DNA of 31,893 nucleotides, from positions 1 through 31,893 of the forward strand of contig DASYMJ010000079.1 in the NCBI GenBank assembly GCA_036009105.1, read 5' to 3'. The notes beneath the pieces were generated by a model. The model was not told the DNA's origin. It worked only from the letters and a program-made list of their open reading frames with translations, and searched no databases. Made by a program: the position numbers and the translations under genes. This document shows, piece after piece, positions 8,564 to 17,640 of this stretch. The DNA comes from JAFAVZ01 sp036009105 (GTDB lineage Bacteria > Acidobacteriota > Thermoanaerobaculia > Gp7-AA8). The number at the start of each line of letters is the position of its first letter. Positions within the stretch are counted from its first letter, which is position 1.

Positions 8564-11500
8564 ATGCGTGCCACGATGGCGGCGCCAGTTGACAAAATTG
8601 TGGGTAGGGAAACGGAACTTATCCGCTCCACCTATGAACGGATGAGCATGCGAGGGGCGGACCGGCGCCTCCGCGAAGCGCGGACGGTGTCGCTGCGTGC
8701 GTTCGACTGGGAGCGGCCGTTGCTGGCCACCCTCCGCCACTCGACCCTTCCGCGGAACGAAGAGATCGCCGGGAGCCCGCTGGCGGAGGCCGGCACGCGC
8801 GATCGGCTGTCGCTGGTCGCGCAGTTCGCCGCGCATCAGGCGCTGCTGCAGTTCGCCGGCATCGCCGACGGCGACTTCGATGCCGAGGAGTGGTGCGTCG
8901 TCCGCCGCCGCGGCGCGGACTGCCGGCTGGTGCGCATCGGAGCCCGCGCGCCGGACGTCGCCGGCGCGCCGCCGCCTTTGACGCTCATTCAACAGTTCGC
9001 CGAGCACGTGACGGCGCCGACATTGGAAGTGCTCAAGCAGCCGTGGGGACGCGCCGACTCGGTCTATCTGGAGGCATATGCGCGGCTGCGGGGCGACATC
9101 GCGGCAGACGTGCGCTGGACCCGGCGCGCCGCATACGGGGAGCTCGCCGCGCCCGGTCCGGACGCGTTGCGCACGCTCGCCGCCGAGCGGTATGCGAGCG
9201 CGGATCCCTCGTGCCTGGAATCGCTGGAGACGCTGGCCGCGCTCGATGCCACCCGGCGCCTGATCGTGCTGCGCGGTGTGGGCCTCTTCGAGCGCTACGG
9301 CGCGTTCCGCGAGGTCGACAAGCGGCTGAGCGAGAGCGAAGCCGCGGAGCGGCTCATGCCGCGGTTCGAGAAGGCGATCGTCGTGCTCGCGGACGAAGAG
9401 GCGTTCGACGCCTCGTCGCGCAAGCTGGTGCAGATCCTCTCCTCGCTGCCCGGCGCCACCTGGATCGGCTCGACCGGCACGCCTCTGCCCGACGCCGCGC
9501 ACTTCCTCGTCGCTCCATCGCTCCCCATGCGCCGCGCGCTCGAGGAGCGGCTGCGCGCGATCCCGGTGCACCAGCGGCGCGGGAAGCTGGAGCGCTTCGT
9601 CGAGTCGCCGGCCTTCGACGGGTGGCTCGAGCGCGGCGAGCTGCCGTGGGACGACCTGCCGCCCGCCGTGGCGCAGCTGGCGGAGCCGAAGCGTTCCTAT
9701 CTCGCCGCCCTCGCCCTTCTCGGCCGAAGCATCCCGCGCGAGCTCGCCTCCCGTTACCTGCGCGAGCTGATGTGCGACGCCTCGCTGGAGGAGCTGGCCG
9801 TGGACGGTGTTTCAGCGCTGGAGAACGGCTCGTTCCTGTTTCTGGAAGACGCGGTGCGCGAGCAGACCGCTTCGCTGATCCCCGCCGCTTCGCGCGCCTC
9901 ACTGTGCAAGGTCGCGGCTTCCGTGGCCGAGGAGAATGGCGACTTTCCTCGCGCGGCGCGGCTGCTTTCCGGCGCGGGCGAGAAGCTCACGCCGCATCTG
10001 GCCCGTAATCTCGCGGACACGCTGCTCGAAGCGGGCCGCTATCGCGATGCGAAGAATCTCGCGCCGCGGCTCGACGAGGCCGATCGCGAGCTGGTGCTGG
10101 CCGCGGCGGAGCGCCGCATGGGCGACTACACGCCGGCGCTGGCACGTCTGGAGCGTCTGCCCCGGTCGCTGGAGACCGACCTGCTGCGCGCCGAGATCCT
10201 GCTCGTCGAGCGCCGTGCGGACGAGGCGCACGCGCTGCTCGCGAGCACGCAAGGCGATGACGTGCGCCTGTCGTACGCCAGAGCAGTCGTCGCGTTGGAC
10301 CGCGGCGAAACACCGGACGAGTCGTGGCTCGGCGACGACTACTACTCCGCGCGCTATCTCACCTATCGCGATGGCGACCTGCAACACGTCGAGGCCTCGC
10401 TGCAGCGCGCCCGCACCCCCGCCCAGCGCATCGACGCGCTGCTCGACCGGATGAACACGCTCTTCACCGCCGGCCGCTGGCCGGAGGCGCGGGCCGCCGC
10501 GATCGAAGCGCTGGTGGAGGTCGAGGAAACGCAGGGGGATCGTGCGGCGGGCGGCTTCCTCTTCGTCCTGGCCTACCTCTGCGCGGACGACGGCCAGTGG
10601 GCGCACGCCGCACACCGCATCGAGCGCCTGCACCAGTTCTACGGCTCCACCCGCGATGGCCGCCGCCTGGCGGAGCTCGACCTCCTCGCCGCGCACCTCG
10701 ACTTCTCCCGCGGCCGGTTCGACGCCGCGCGCAACGCCGCCGCGGCGCTCGTGGCGGGGCGGCACGACCCGCAGATCCACGCCGCCGCCTGCCTCATCCT
10801 CGACGAGCTCGACTGGATCGAAGGCAAGCCCCATCCGCTGCGCATCGAGCATTCGCAGAACGTGGAGCTCGACCGCCGCGCGCGGATCAACGCCATGCGC
10901 CGCGCCGGCCTCGACACGCCGCCCAGCACTCCAACGACGGGCGCCGAAAAGCTGCAACTCTTCCGCTTCGCCCTGGGCCATCACCAGCACGCGCTCGCCG
11001 CCCAGCTCGCGAATGAGCTGGGCATCGAGCTGCGCCCACCCGCCCCCAAAGCGCCCGACGATCTGCGCATCCTCCGCCTCGCCGCCCTCGGGCACGACCT
11101 CGGCGTGCCGCACCGCTACCTCACCCGCAACCGCCTCGGCCAGTGGCATGGCGCCGAGTTGCCGAACGAGGAGCTGGATCGCATCCTCTCCATGGGTCAG
11201 ACGGACTGGATCGCCTGCAGCGATCGCGAGCTGCTCTACCTGGAAGGCCTCTCCAGCTGGCCACCCGAGTCGCGCGATGCGATCGCCGCCACGTTCCGCA
11301 CCCGTTCCGAGCTGCAGCGTCTGCGGCGGGTGATGGAGCAGGAGGAATCCGCCGCACCCCGTGCGCAAACGGTAGACGGAATCGTTGGCGACTCGCCGGC
11401 GATGAAAGAGGTTTTCGCCCTGATCGCGAAAGTGGCCAGGCGCGACGTCCCGGTCTGCATCCTGGGCGAATCGGGCACCGGCAAGGAGCTCGTCGCCCGG

Positions 11501-12325
11501 GCGATCTTCGCCGGCTCCTCGCGGCGGCACAAGCCGTTCATCGCCGTGAACTGTGCCGCGCTTCCCGAGAACCTGATCGAGAGCGAGCTGTTCGGCCACC
11601 TGCGCGGCGCGTTCACCGGCGCCGATCGCGACCGCGCCGGCCTGATCGAGACGGCGGACGGCGGCACGCTCTTCCTCGACGAGATCGGCGAGCTGCCGCC
11701 CGGCGCGCAGGCGAAGCTCCTCCGCTTCCTGCAGGAGGGCGAGTTCCGCCGCGTCGGCGACACCGCGAACCGCACCGCCGACGTGCGCATCGTCTCCGCC
11801 ACGAACCGCAAGCTGGAGAGCGCGGTCGAGGACGGCCGCTTCCGGGAAGACCTCTACTACCGCATCCGCGGCGTGGAGCTCGCGCTGCCGCCGCTGCGCG
11901 AGCGCGCCGAAGACATTCGCCTGCTCGCGGCGCACTTCGTGAGCAAGGAGCGCGAGAAGCATCGCACCGGCCCGGCGCGCCTCTCGCCGGACGTCGAGGC
12001 GATCTTCCGCGCGTACGCCTGGCCGGGCAACGTGCGCGAGCTGCAGAACACCATCCGCGCCGCGCATGCGATGGCCGGCGAGGCGAAGGAGCTGGAGGTC
12101 GAGCATCTGCCCGAGCGCTTGCGGCAGATCGTCGCGCCGCGGGCCAGCTCGTCGTCCTATCAGGATGCCGTCGCGCGCTTCCGCCGCGACCTGATCGAGA
12201 AGTCGCTCGACCAGGCGATGGGAAACCAGAACCAGGCCGCCGCGATGCTCAACATCTCGCGCCAGGCGCTCGCCTATCAGATCCGCGAATTGGGGATCCT
12301 GGTGAACAAGCGGCCAAAAATGTAG
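8564..12325 (+). CDS. Giant sigma-54 activator with degenerate kinase-like and ATPase-like N-terminus plus TPRs
   Basis: This protein is 1253 aa. The C-terminal third is a complete bacterial enhancer-binding protein: Walker A GESGTGKE (about 968-975), GAFTGA sigma-54 contact loop (1015-1020), Walker B TLFLDEIGELP, sensor motif VSATNRKL, REDLYYRI, WPGNVRELQN, and a Fis-type HTH (NQNQAAAMLNISRQALAYQI) at the end. It should activate sigma-54 promoters. Residues ~330-900 are helical repeats. Residues ~40-150 look like a decayed protein kinase: LRHSTLP, AAHQALLQFAGIADGDFDAEEW and VRIGARAPD sit where Hp-lp, the HRD-loop and DFG would be, with all catalytic residues lost. Residues ~210-330 resemble a STAND ATPase without a P-loop (RLIVLRG, AIVVLADEEAF). 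Starts at 8576, 8642 or 8648 are also possible; a TTGACA at 8589 would fit a later start. The stop lies inside a family A palindrome. Confidence 0.85.
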   Translation: MRATMAAPVDKIVGRETELIRSTYERMSMRGADRRLREARTVSLRAFDWERPLLATLRHSTLPRNEEIAGSPLAEAGTRDRLSLVAQFAAHQALLQFAGIADGDFDAEEWCVVRRRGADCRLVRIGARAPDVAGAPPPLTLIQQFAEHVTAPTLEVLKQPWGRADSVYLEAYARLRGDIAADVRWTRRAAYGELAAPGPDALRTLAAERYASADPSCLESLETLAALDATRRLIVLRGVGLFERYGAFREVDKRLSESEAAERLMPRFEKAIVVLADEEAFDASSRKLVQILSSLPGATWIGSTGTPLPDAAHFLVAPSLPMRRALEERLRAIPVHQRRGKLERFVESPAFDGWLERGELPWDDLPPAVAQLAEPKRSYLAALALLGRSIPRELASRYLRELMCDASLEELAVDGVSALENGSFLFLEDAVREQTASLIPAASRASLCKVAASVAEENGDFPRAARLLSGAGEKLTPHLARNLADTLLEAGRYRDAKNLAPRLDEADRELVLAAAERRMGDYTPALARLERLPRSLETDLLRAEILLVERRADEAHALLASTQGDDVRLSYARAVVALDRGETPDESWLGDDYYSARYLTYRDGDLQHVEASLQRARTPAQRIDALLDRMNTLFTAGRWPEARAAAIEALVEVEETQGDRAAGGFLFVLAYLCADDGQWAHAAHRIERLHQFYGSTRDGRRLAELDLLAAHLDFSRGRFDAARNAAAALVAGRHDPQIHAAACLILDELDWIEGKPHPLRIEHSQNVELDRRARINAMRRAGLDTPPSTPTTGAEKLQLFRFALGHHQHALAAQLANELGIELRPPAPKAPDDLRILRLAALGHDLGVPHRYLTRNRLGQWHGAELPNEELDRILSMGQTDWIACSDRELLYLEGLSSWPPESRDAIAATFRTRSELQRLRRVMEQEESAAPRAQTVDGIVGDSPAMKEVFALIAKVARRDVPVCILGESGTGKELVARAIFAGSSRRHKPFIAVNCAALPENLIESELFGHLRGAFTGADRDRAGLIETADGGTLFLDEIGELPPGAQAKLLRFLQEGEFRRVGDTANRTADVRIVSATNRKLESAVEDGRFREDLYYRIRGVELALPPLRERAEDIRLLAAHFVSKEREKHRTGPARLSPDVEAIFRAYAWPGNVRELQNTIRAAHAMAGEAKELEVEHLPERLRQIVAPRASSSSYQDAVARFRRDLIEKSLDQAMGNQNQAAAMLNISRQALAYQIRELGILVNKRPKM

Positions 12326-12403
12326 GGCCGGCTCTCCAGCCGGCTCATGCCGGCCGATCCGCCATGCCGCGATGGGCCGGTTGGAGAACCGGCCCTACAT
12401 TGT
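12316..12403. repeat. Family A palindromic element, long two-arm copy
   Basis: The left arm AAAAATGTAGGGCCGGCT (12316-12333) and the right arm GGCCCTACATTGTT (12391-12404) are inverted, with nested GCCGGC hairpins between them. The sequence AAAATGTAG gives the sigma-54 activator its last codons and stop (Lys-Met-stop), exactly as another copy does for the yigZ remnant at 739-747. Confidence 0.8.
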
Positions 12404-12498
12404 TACAACGCCTCAACGCCGCTGTGGCGAAACAGCGCCGCGTACCCCCCTTCCGCCCCAGCCGCCATACAATCATCCTGCTGTTACAAGGCGGAGTT

Positions 12499-13860
12499 AT
12501 GGCATTTACAAAAATACTGCGGCGCGCGCTCTTCCTCCTGCCCCTGGCCGGTTGTGCGCTCTACACCGATGTGTCCATCGCTCCTCTCATCGTGATGCCC
12601 ACCGGCATCGAGCGTGGCTCCGACGTTGCCTCCATGGTCCGCAAGGCCGACTACCTGCGCGCCATCGAGCTCACCTCGCTCGTCGACGGCCGGCAGCGGC
12701 GCAGCTATCAGGAGCTCGCGGCGCTCGGCTCGGCGGAGCTCGCGTCCGGCCGCTATGACGCCGCGCGGCGCCACCTGCGCAGCGCGCTCGATCTCGAGCC
12801 GCCGCGCGCCGTCTTCTCCACCGTGGCCTGGGACCTTGCCCAGGTCGAGTACATGCGCAACAACTACGAGTCGAGCCTCGACTGGGCTCAGTCCGCGATC
12901 GACCACGGGCTGAACGTGAAACGGTGGCACCTCGAATACCTCCGCGCGCTCAAGGGCGTGCACGTCTACCGCTTCTCCGGCCTGCCCAGCGACCGCCTGC
13001 CGATGAAGATCGGCCGTCCGGACGTGCCGCGCGTCGACGTGAAGCTGAACCAGACCAGGACGCTGAATGCGGTAGTCGACTCCGGCGCGGTGCTCTCCAT
13101 CATCTCCGAGGACTCCGCCGCGGGGCTGCAGCTGCAGCAGATGCCGGAGGTGGAGGGCACGTTCTACGGCCTGCTCGGCGAGCCGATCCCGGTGCATTTC
13201 GCCGTGCTGCGCACGCTGGAGCTGGGGGACATCGTCCTGGAGAACGTGCCGGTGGCCATCATGCCGGACGACAAGATGAAGTTCCTGGTCACGGACAAGA
13301 AGGAGTTCAACATCGACTTCCTCCTCGGCGCGAACCTGCTCAAGGAGTTCCGCATCGAGATGGACTTCGCGCGCGAGGCCATCACCTTCACCCGCCTCAC
13401 GGACGCCGACCGCGTGCCGGCTCCCGATCAGAACCTCTTCATCGAAGGCTTCCGCCCCATCGTGCGCGGGATGATCAACCGCCGCGGCTGGTTCACCTTC
13501 GTCCTCGACACCGGCTCGGAGGTGACGTTCCTCAACCAGGCGCAGCTGGCGCGGCTGCCGGTCAAGACCATCGCGCCGAAGATGCACGACGCCACCCTGC
13601 AAGGCCTGGGCGGCGCCCGCAAGCGGGGCGGCCGGCTGGATGACATCGAGCTCGGCATCGACCGCTGGGCCGGCACCTTCCGCACCATCCCCATGTACGA
13701 CTCCGGCGACGAGCGCGCCTCCGGCATCCTGGGCGAGAACTTCCTGAAGAACTTCCGGGTGGTGCTGGACTTTGGAAGGATGCGGCTCGATCTGATCCGG
13801 CCGGGCTACAACTACATCGCCACGCCGCCCCAGGCGACGACGCTGCGGGCGCAGTCGTAG
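12499..13860 (+). CDS. Lipoprotein with two retropepsin-like aspartic protease sites
   Basis: This 453-aa protein starts with a lipoprotein signal (MAFTKILRRALFLLPLAGC, acylated Cys19). Residues ~45-150 are helical and TPR-like (ELAALGSAELASGRYDAARR). Two domains of the bacterial retropepsin/gag-asp type follow: VDSGAVLSIIS with Asp194, and VLDTGSEVTFL with Asp337. Each is followed by the usual hydrophobic-hydrophobic-Gly element (FLLGANLL near 274-281; SGILGENFL near 411-419). Retroviral proteases are dimers that contribute one DTG each; here two copies in one chain could form an internal pseudo-dimer, as in pepsin. The location would be a membrane-anchored, periplasm-facing or surface site. 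I chose ATG 12499 because it has GCGGAG three bases upstream and gives an intact signal. A TACAAT -10-like box lies at 12468-12473. Confidence 0.82.
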   Translation: MAFTKILRRALFLLPLAGCALYTDVSIAPLIVMPTGIERGSDVASMVRKADYLRAIELTSLVDGRQRRSYQELAALGSAELASGRYDAARRHLRSALDLEPPRAVFSTVAWDLAQVEYMRNNYESSLDWAQSAIDHGLNVKRWHLEYLRALKGVHVYRFSGLPSDRLPMKIGRPDVPRVDVKLNQTRTLNAVVDSGAVLSIISEDSAAGLQLQQMPEVEGTFYGLLGEPIPVHFAVLRTLELGDIVLENVPVAIMPDDKMKFLVTDKKEFNIDFLLGANLLKEFRIEMDFAREAITFTRLTDADRVPAPDQNLFIEGFRPIVRGMINRRGWFTFVLDTGSEVTFLNQAQLARLPVKTIAPKMHDATLQGLGGARKRGGRLDDIELGIDRWAGTFRTIPMYDSGDERASGILGENFLKNFRVVLDFGRMRLDLIRPGYNYIATPPQATTLRAQS

Positions 13861-13864
13861 CCAC

Positions 13865-13964
13865 GTGTCATCCCGAGCGCCGCAGAGGGCGAAGGATCCG
13901 CACTTTCAGGCGCGGCGCGAGGGCGGTACGGATCGTTCGGCGTCTCCGCGCCTCAGGATGACAC
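13865..13964. repeat. Family B inverted element (100 bp)
   Basis: It begins GTGTCATCCCGAG and ends CTCAGGATGACAC, with an inner GAAGGATCC/GGATCGTTC pair. It is the same length and form as the copy at 16389-16488. The right end overlaps glmU: its GTGTCATCCTGA, read on the minus strand, gives the GlmU terminal Val-Ser-Ser-stop. Confidence 0.8.
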
Positions 13965-15329
13965 CTTCTTCTTCTTCGCCGCCCACCCCTCCACCACCCG
14001 CTGCGGAATGCGGCTGAGGGCGAGCGCGTCGGGCGGCACGTCCTTTGTGATGGTCGAGCCGGCGCCGACGTACGCGCCCTTGCCGATGCGCACCGGTGCT
14101 ACCAGCTGCGTGTCGCTGCCGATGAAGACGCCATCCTCCAGGATCGTCTGGTGCTTGTTCACGCCGTCGTAGTTGCAGGTGATGGTGCCGGCGCCGATGT
14201 TGACGTCCGCGCCGACCTCGGCGTCGCCGATGTACGAGAGGTGCGACGCCTTCGAGCCGGCGCCGAAGCGCGCCTTCTTCGTCTCCACGAAATTGCCCAC
14301 TTTCACCTTCCGCCCGAGGTGCGTGCCGGGGCGGAGGTGCGCATAAGGGCCGACCGATGCCTCGTTCTCGATCGTGGCGCTCTCCGCGACGGTGCCGGTC
14401 TTGATGTGCACATCGTCCCCGATCGTGACGTTGTTGAGATGCACGCCCGGCTCGATGACGCAGTTGCGGCCGATGGTCGTGTTGCCTTCGATGGTGACAA
14501 ATGGATAGACCACCGAGTCGGCCCCGATCGTGACCATGGAGTCGATCACCACCGTGGAAGGATTGCGGAACGTGACGCCCTCCGCCATCAGCCTGGCCAC
14601 GACGCGCTTCTGGATCTCGGCCTCGACGTTGGCCAGATCGGCGCGCGAGTTCACGCCGAGGGCTTCGACCGGGTCGTCGACGATGACGGCGCCGACGCGG
14701 TGGCCGCTCTTGCGCAGCATGCCGAGAACGTCCGTGAGGTAGTACTCGCCCTGCGCGTTGTCGGTGGAGAGATTGCGCAGGTTGTCGAGCAGAGGCGCGG
14801 CGTCGAAGACGTAGATGCCGGCGTTCACCTCATCGATCTGCTTCTGCTCGGGCGTCGCGTCCTTCGCCTCGACGATCCGCATCACGCCGCCGTCGCCGTC
14901 CCGCACGATGCGGCCGTAAGACGCGGGCTGGGCGAGCTTCATGGTCAGCAGGGTGAGCGCGTTGCCGTTGCGCTCATGCTCGTCGATCATGCGTTGCAGC
15001 GTTTCGGCGCGGGTGAGCGGCACATCGCCGGAGAGGATCAGCACCTTCTCGCCCGAGATCGCGTCCGCCGCCTGCAGCACCGCGTGGCCGGTGCCGAGCT
15101 GCTGCTCCTGCACCGCGAAACGCGCGCGGCCGCCGATCGCGCTCTGCACGGTCTCCCGTTGATGGCCGACCACGACGACGGGCGGCTGCGAGCTGACGCC
15201 GGCCGCGAGGTCCAAAACGTAGTCGATGATCGGCCTGCCTGCCGCCTCGTGCAGCACCTTGATCTTCGCGGACTTCATCCGCGTGCCGAGGCCCGCGGCG
15301 AGAATGATGACGTCGAGGTTCTGGCTCAT
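13953..15329 (-). CDS. glmU: Bifunctional GlcNAc-1-P uridylyltransferase / GlcN-1-P acetyltransferase
   Basis: This 458-aa protein has the standard GlmU length. The N-terminal half is a nucleotidyltransferase: LAAGLGTRMKS (11-21) binds UTP, GTGHAVLQA follows, and SGDVPLT carries the metal-binding Asp. The C-terminal half is a left-handed beta-helix of hexapeptide repeats (VVYPFVTIEGNTTIGRNCVI, GAGTITCNYDGVNKHQT) that acetylates glucosamine-1-phosphate. The product, UDP-GlcNAc, feeds peptidoglycan and LPS synthesis in the cytoplasm. The ATG overlaps the yvcK stop as ATGA, so yvcK and glmU are coupled. The short tail AAKKKKVSS ends inside a family B repeat, which probably replaced the original terminus. 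Confidence 0.97.
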   Translation of the reverse strand: MSQNLDVIILAAGLGTRMKSAKIKVLHEAAGRPIIDYVLDLAAGVSSQPPVVVVGHQRETVQSAIGGRARFAVQEQQLGTGHAVLQAADAISGEKVLILSGDVPLTRAETLQRMIDEHERNGNALTLLTMKLAQPASYGRIVRDGDGGVMRIVEAKDATPEQKQIDEVNAGIYVFDAAPLLDNLRNLSTDNAQGEYYLTDVLGMLRKSGHRVGAVIVDDPVEALGVNSRADLANVEAEIQKRVVARLMAEGVTFRNPSTVVIDSMVTIGADSVVYPFVTIEGNTTIGRNCVIEPGVHLNNVTIGDDVHIKTGTVAESATIENEASVGPYAHLRPGTHLGRKVKVGNFVETKKARFGAGSKASHLSYIGDAEVGADVNIGAGTITCNYDGVNKHQTILEDGVFIGSDTQLVAPVRIGKGAYVGAGSTITKDVPPDALALSRIPQRVVEGWAAKKKKVSS

Positions 15330-16378
15330 CCTTCGTTCCTTCTCATGCGCTCGAGGGTGCGGCCGTAGCTGTCGTAGAGGCGGAAGATCGTCTCCGCCAG
15401 CGCCGACGGATCGTGCCGCACGAAATTGCCCTCTGCAATGATGTCGCCGAAGAACGGCGTCACGCCGAGCTCGCGCACCGCGTTGGCCTCGAATTGCACC
15501 GGGTGCTGGTTCTCCGCGGCATACGCGGCCAGGATCTGTTCCGTGGGGCGCCGGCCGTTCATGATCATCACGTCGACCACCAGGCCCGCGTGCTCCACGA
15601 TTGCGGCCAGGTGCTCCTCCGCCGCGAGGCCGTCCGTCTCGCCGGGCTGCGTCATCACGTTGCAGACGTAAACGCGCAATGCCTTCGCCTTCCGCAGCGC
15701 CTCGGCGATCGGCTTGATGAGCAGGTTCGGCAGCACGGAGGTGTAGAGCGAGCCGGGGCCGATCAGGATGAGGTCCGCCCTGGCCAGGGCTTCGAGCGCG
15801 GCCTGCGGCGGCGTGGCATCGGCCGGCTCGATGGCCAGCTGCCGGATGCGCGTGTGCCGCTGCGCGTTGCTCACTTTCTCGCCCAGGGTGGAGCCGCTGA
15901 TGGCTACCTCGCCGACGAGCTCGCGGCCGTCGTCCAGCATGGCGCGGAGGCGGACGTCGGCCAGGGTGGAGGGATAGATCTCGCCGCAGATGGCGAGGAC
16001 TTCCGAGGCGGCGAGGATGGCGTGGTCGAAGCCGCCGGTGATGTCCGTCAGGGCAGCGAGCAGCAGGTTGCCGAGCGCGTGGCCGTGCAGCGTGGAGTCG
16101 TTCGACGATTCGAAGCGGTAGTTGAACAGGCGGGAGAGGAGCTGTTCCTCCTCGGCCAGGGCGACGATGCAGTTGCGGATGTCGCCCGGCGGGAGCATGC
16201 CGAGCTCCTTGCGCAGGACGCCGGAGCTGCCGCCCTCGTCCGTGACCGTGACGATCGCGCCGAGGTTGCGCACCGACCAGGCGCCCTCCGCATCGACGTA
16301 GCGTTTCAGCCCGCGGAGGAGCGTCGAGAGGCCGGTTCCGCCGCCGATGGCAACGATGTCGAGGCCGGGATGGCGCAT
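15326..16378 (-). CDS. yvcK: YvcK/GlmR-type UDP-sugar-binding regulator
   Basis: This 350-aa protein starts VAIGGGTGLSTLLRGLKRY, the nucleotide-binding loop of the YvcK/CofD family. It also has TDEGGSSGVLRKELGMLPPGDIRN split over residues ~46-70, HALGNLLLAAL, ADLILIGPGSLYTSVLPNLL and YVCNVMTQPGETDGL, all typical of YvcK ('gluconeogenesis factor', GlmR in Bacillus). Those proteins bind UDP-GlcNAc and adjust carbon flow into cell-wall precursors, in part through GlmS. Direct coupling to glmU by a 4-base overlap fits that role: the sensor and the producer of UDP-GlcNAc are made together. The gene lies in the cytoplasmic cell-wall block and is separated from mglA by a family B repeat. Confidence 0.93.
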   Translation of the reverse strand: MRHPGLDIVAIGGGTGLSTLLRGLKRYVDAEGAWSVRNLGAIVTVTDEGGSSGVLRKELGMLPPGDIRNCIVALAEEEQLLSRLFNYRFESSNDSTLHGHALGNLLLAALTDITGGFDHAILAASEVLAICGEIYPSTLADVRLRAMLDDGRELVGEVAISGSTLGEKVSNAQRHTRIRQLAIEPADATPPQAALEALARADLILIGPGSLYTSVLPNLLIKPIAEALRKAKALRVYVCNVMTQPGETDGLAAEEHLAAIVEHAGLVVDVMIMNGRRPTEQILAAYAAENQHPVQFEANAVRELGVTPFFGDIIAEGNFVRHDPSALAETIFRLYDSYGRTLERMRRNEG

Positions 16379-16388
16379 GCGATTTAGC

Positions 16389-16488
16389 GTGTCATCCTGA
16401 GCTGCGTAGACAGTGAAGGATCCGTACCGATCCTGCGCCGCGCCTGAAGGTGCGGATCCTTCGTCGTCCGCGCGACTCAGGATGACAC
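16389..16488. repeat. Family B inverted element (100 bp)
   Basis: It begins GTGTCATCCTGAG and ends CTCAGGATGACAC; inner arms GAAGGATCC and GGATCCTTC also pair. It fills almost the whole gap between mglA and yvcK, 10 bases from the yvcK start and 5 from the mglA stop, so it is transcribed and could shape the mRNA between them. Confidence 0.85.
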
Positions 16489-16492
16489 GGAA

Positions 16493-17077
16493 TCACTTCT
16501 TCTTCAGTTCCGTCAGCACCAGCTTGGCCACGGCTTTCAGCGTATCGAACACGCCCGTGCCGGCCATGGCCACCGCCTCGAAGGTCGGCTCGCCCTTGAA
16601 ATTGAGCTGGCGGTACATCTCGTCCGCCGACACCGCGGTGGGGAGGTCGCGCTTGTTGAGCTGCAGCGCATAGGGTACGGTCTTGAGGTCGTAGCCCTGC
16701 TCCTTGAGGTTCTTGTCCAGGTTCTGCAGCGACTCGACGTTCGCCTCCATCCGCGCTTCCTGCGAGTCGGCCACGAAAATCACGCCGTCCACCCCCTTCA
16801 GGATCAGCTTGCGGGAGGCGTCGTAGAAGACCTGGCCGGGGACGGTGTAGAGGTGGAAGCGCGTCTTGAAGCCGCGCACCGTGCCGAGGTCGAGAGGCAG
16901 GAAGTCGAAGAAGAGCGTGCGGTCCGTCTCGGTGGCGAGGGAGATCAGCTTGCCCTTGGCCTGCGGGTTGGTCTTGTCATAGATCCACTGCAGATTCGTC
17001 GTCTTCCCGCACAGTCCGGGACCGTAGTAGACGATCTTGCAGTTGATCTCCCGCGCGGCGTAGTTGATGAACGTCAT
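16493..17077 (-). CDS. mglA: MglA-type Ras-like GTPase
   Basis: This 194-aa small GTPase has the MglA signature: P-loop GPGLCGKT (19-26), TVPGQ (78-82, the TxPGQ form of the switch II motif instead of DxxG), FVADSQ, and NKRD (141-144) for guanine recognition. MglA sets front-rear polarity and switches motility machinery (type IV pili, gliding) in Myxococcus, and MglB is its GTPase-activating partner. The adjacent roadblock gene 9 bases upstream fits MglB, so the pair forms an on/off switch. No pilus or gliding gene is in this window, so the downstream output is unknown. The family-length start has no competing upstream ATG. Confidence 0.93.
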   Translation of the reverse strand: MTFINYAAREINCKIVYYGPGLCGKTTNLQWIYDKTNPQAKGKLISLATETDRTLFFDFLPLDLGTVRGFKTRFHLYTVPGQVFYDASRKLILKGVDGVIFVADSQEARMEANVESLQNLDKNLKEQGYDLKTVPYALQLNKRDLPTAVSADEMYRQLNFKGEPTFEAVAMAGTGVFDTLKAVAKLVLTELKKK

Positions 17078-17086
17078 GGGTCGTCG

Positions 17087-17587
17087 TTATTCGCTGAAGA
17101 GGCTGTCGATGTCCTCGTCGGTGATCTCAGCGAACGGCGAGTCGAAGCGGTTCGCCAGGTTGCCGCGGTCTGCCTCGGCCTTTCTCAGGAGCTGCTCGAA
17201 CGTCCGCTCCAGCTCCTGCGATGCCTTCTTCACGCGCAGCCGCACCAGGCCGAGGGACGACTTCTCGTCGAAGATCACCACCAGGATCACGCGCTGGGCG
17301 ACGAGCGAGATGTGGATGTTGTCCCGCTCCCCTTCGTGGAAAAGGATCGAGAACTCCTTCTCGCCGATGAGCTTGGCCAGGCCATCGGTCGCCGCGACGT
17401 TTCCGGCCGTGAGCGACGCCAGGGAGGTCGCGTCGACGCCGCGCATGTCTCCCTGGACGGCGATCTGCTGGCCGTTCTTGTCGACCAGGAAGACGATCTT
17501 CGAGTTGGAGTCGACCTGCAGACGCTGGAGGATGTCCTTGATCTGCTGGTACTCCTCCTCGTACATCACGAGATCAGGAGAGGCCAT
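17087..17587 (-). CDS. mglB: Roadblock/LC7 protein, MglB-like GAP
   Basis: This 166-aa protein has a roadblock/LC7 domain over about residues 10-125: FLVDKNGQQIAVQGD, LASLTAGNVAATDGLAKLIG, ILFHEGERDNIHISLVAQRV and VVIFDEKSSLGLVRLRVKKA are the usual strands and helix. It ends in an acidic tail (ITDEDIDSLFSE). MglB homodimers bind MglA and stimulate GTP hydrolysis, and the gene order mglB-mglA with 9 bases between them is the classical arrangement. The start ATG 17587 follows GGGGA. A TATACA box on the minus strand at 17625-17630 may be its -10, with no good -35. Confidence 0.9.
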   Translation of the reverse strand: MASPDLVMYEEEYQQIKDILQRLQVDSNSKIVFLVDKNGQQIAVQGDMRGVDATSLASLTAGNVAATDGLAKLIGEKEFSILFHEGERDNIHISLVAQRVILVVIFDEKSSLGLVRLRVKKASQELERTFEQLLRKAEADRGNLANRFDSPFAEITDEDIDSLFSE

Positions 17588-17640
17588 TCATTCCCCGTTT
17601 GTAGCGTATTGGACGGGACGGAAATGTATAACACACCTTA

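Noticed and set aside
8589..8620. TTGACA -35 box inside the 5' end of the sigma-54 activator gene
   Set aside because: No good -10 at 16-18 bases (the matching hexamer is ACGGAA); noted only as weak support for a later start codon.
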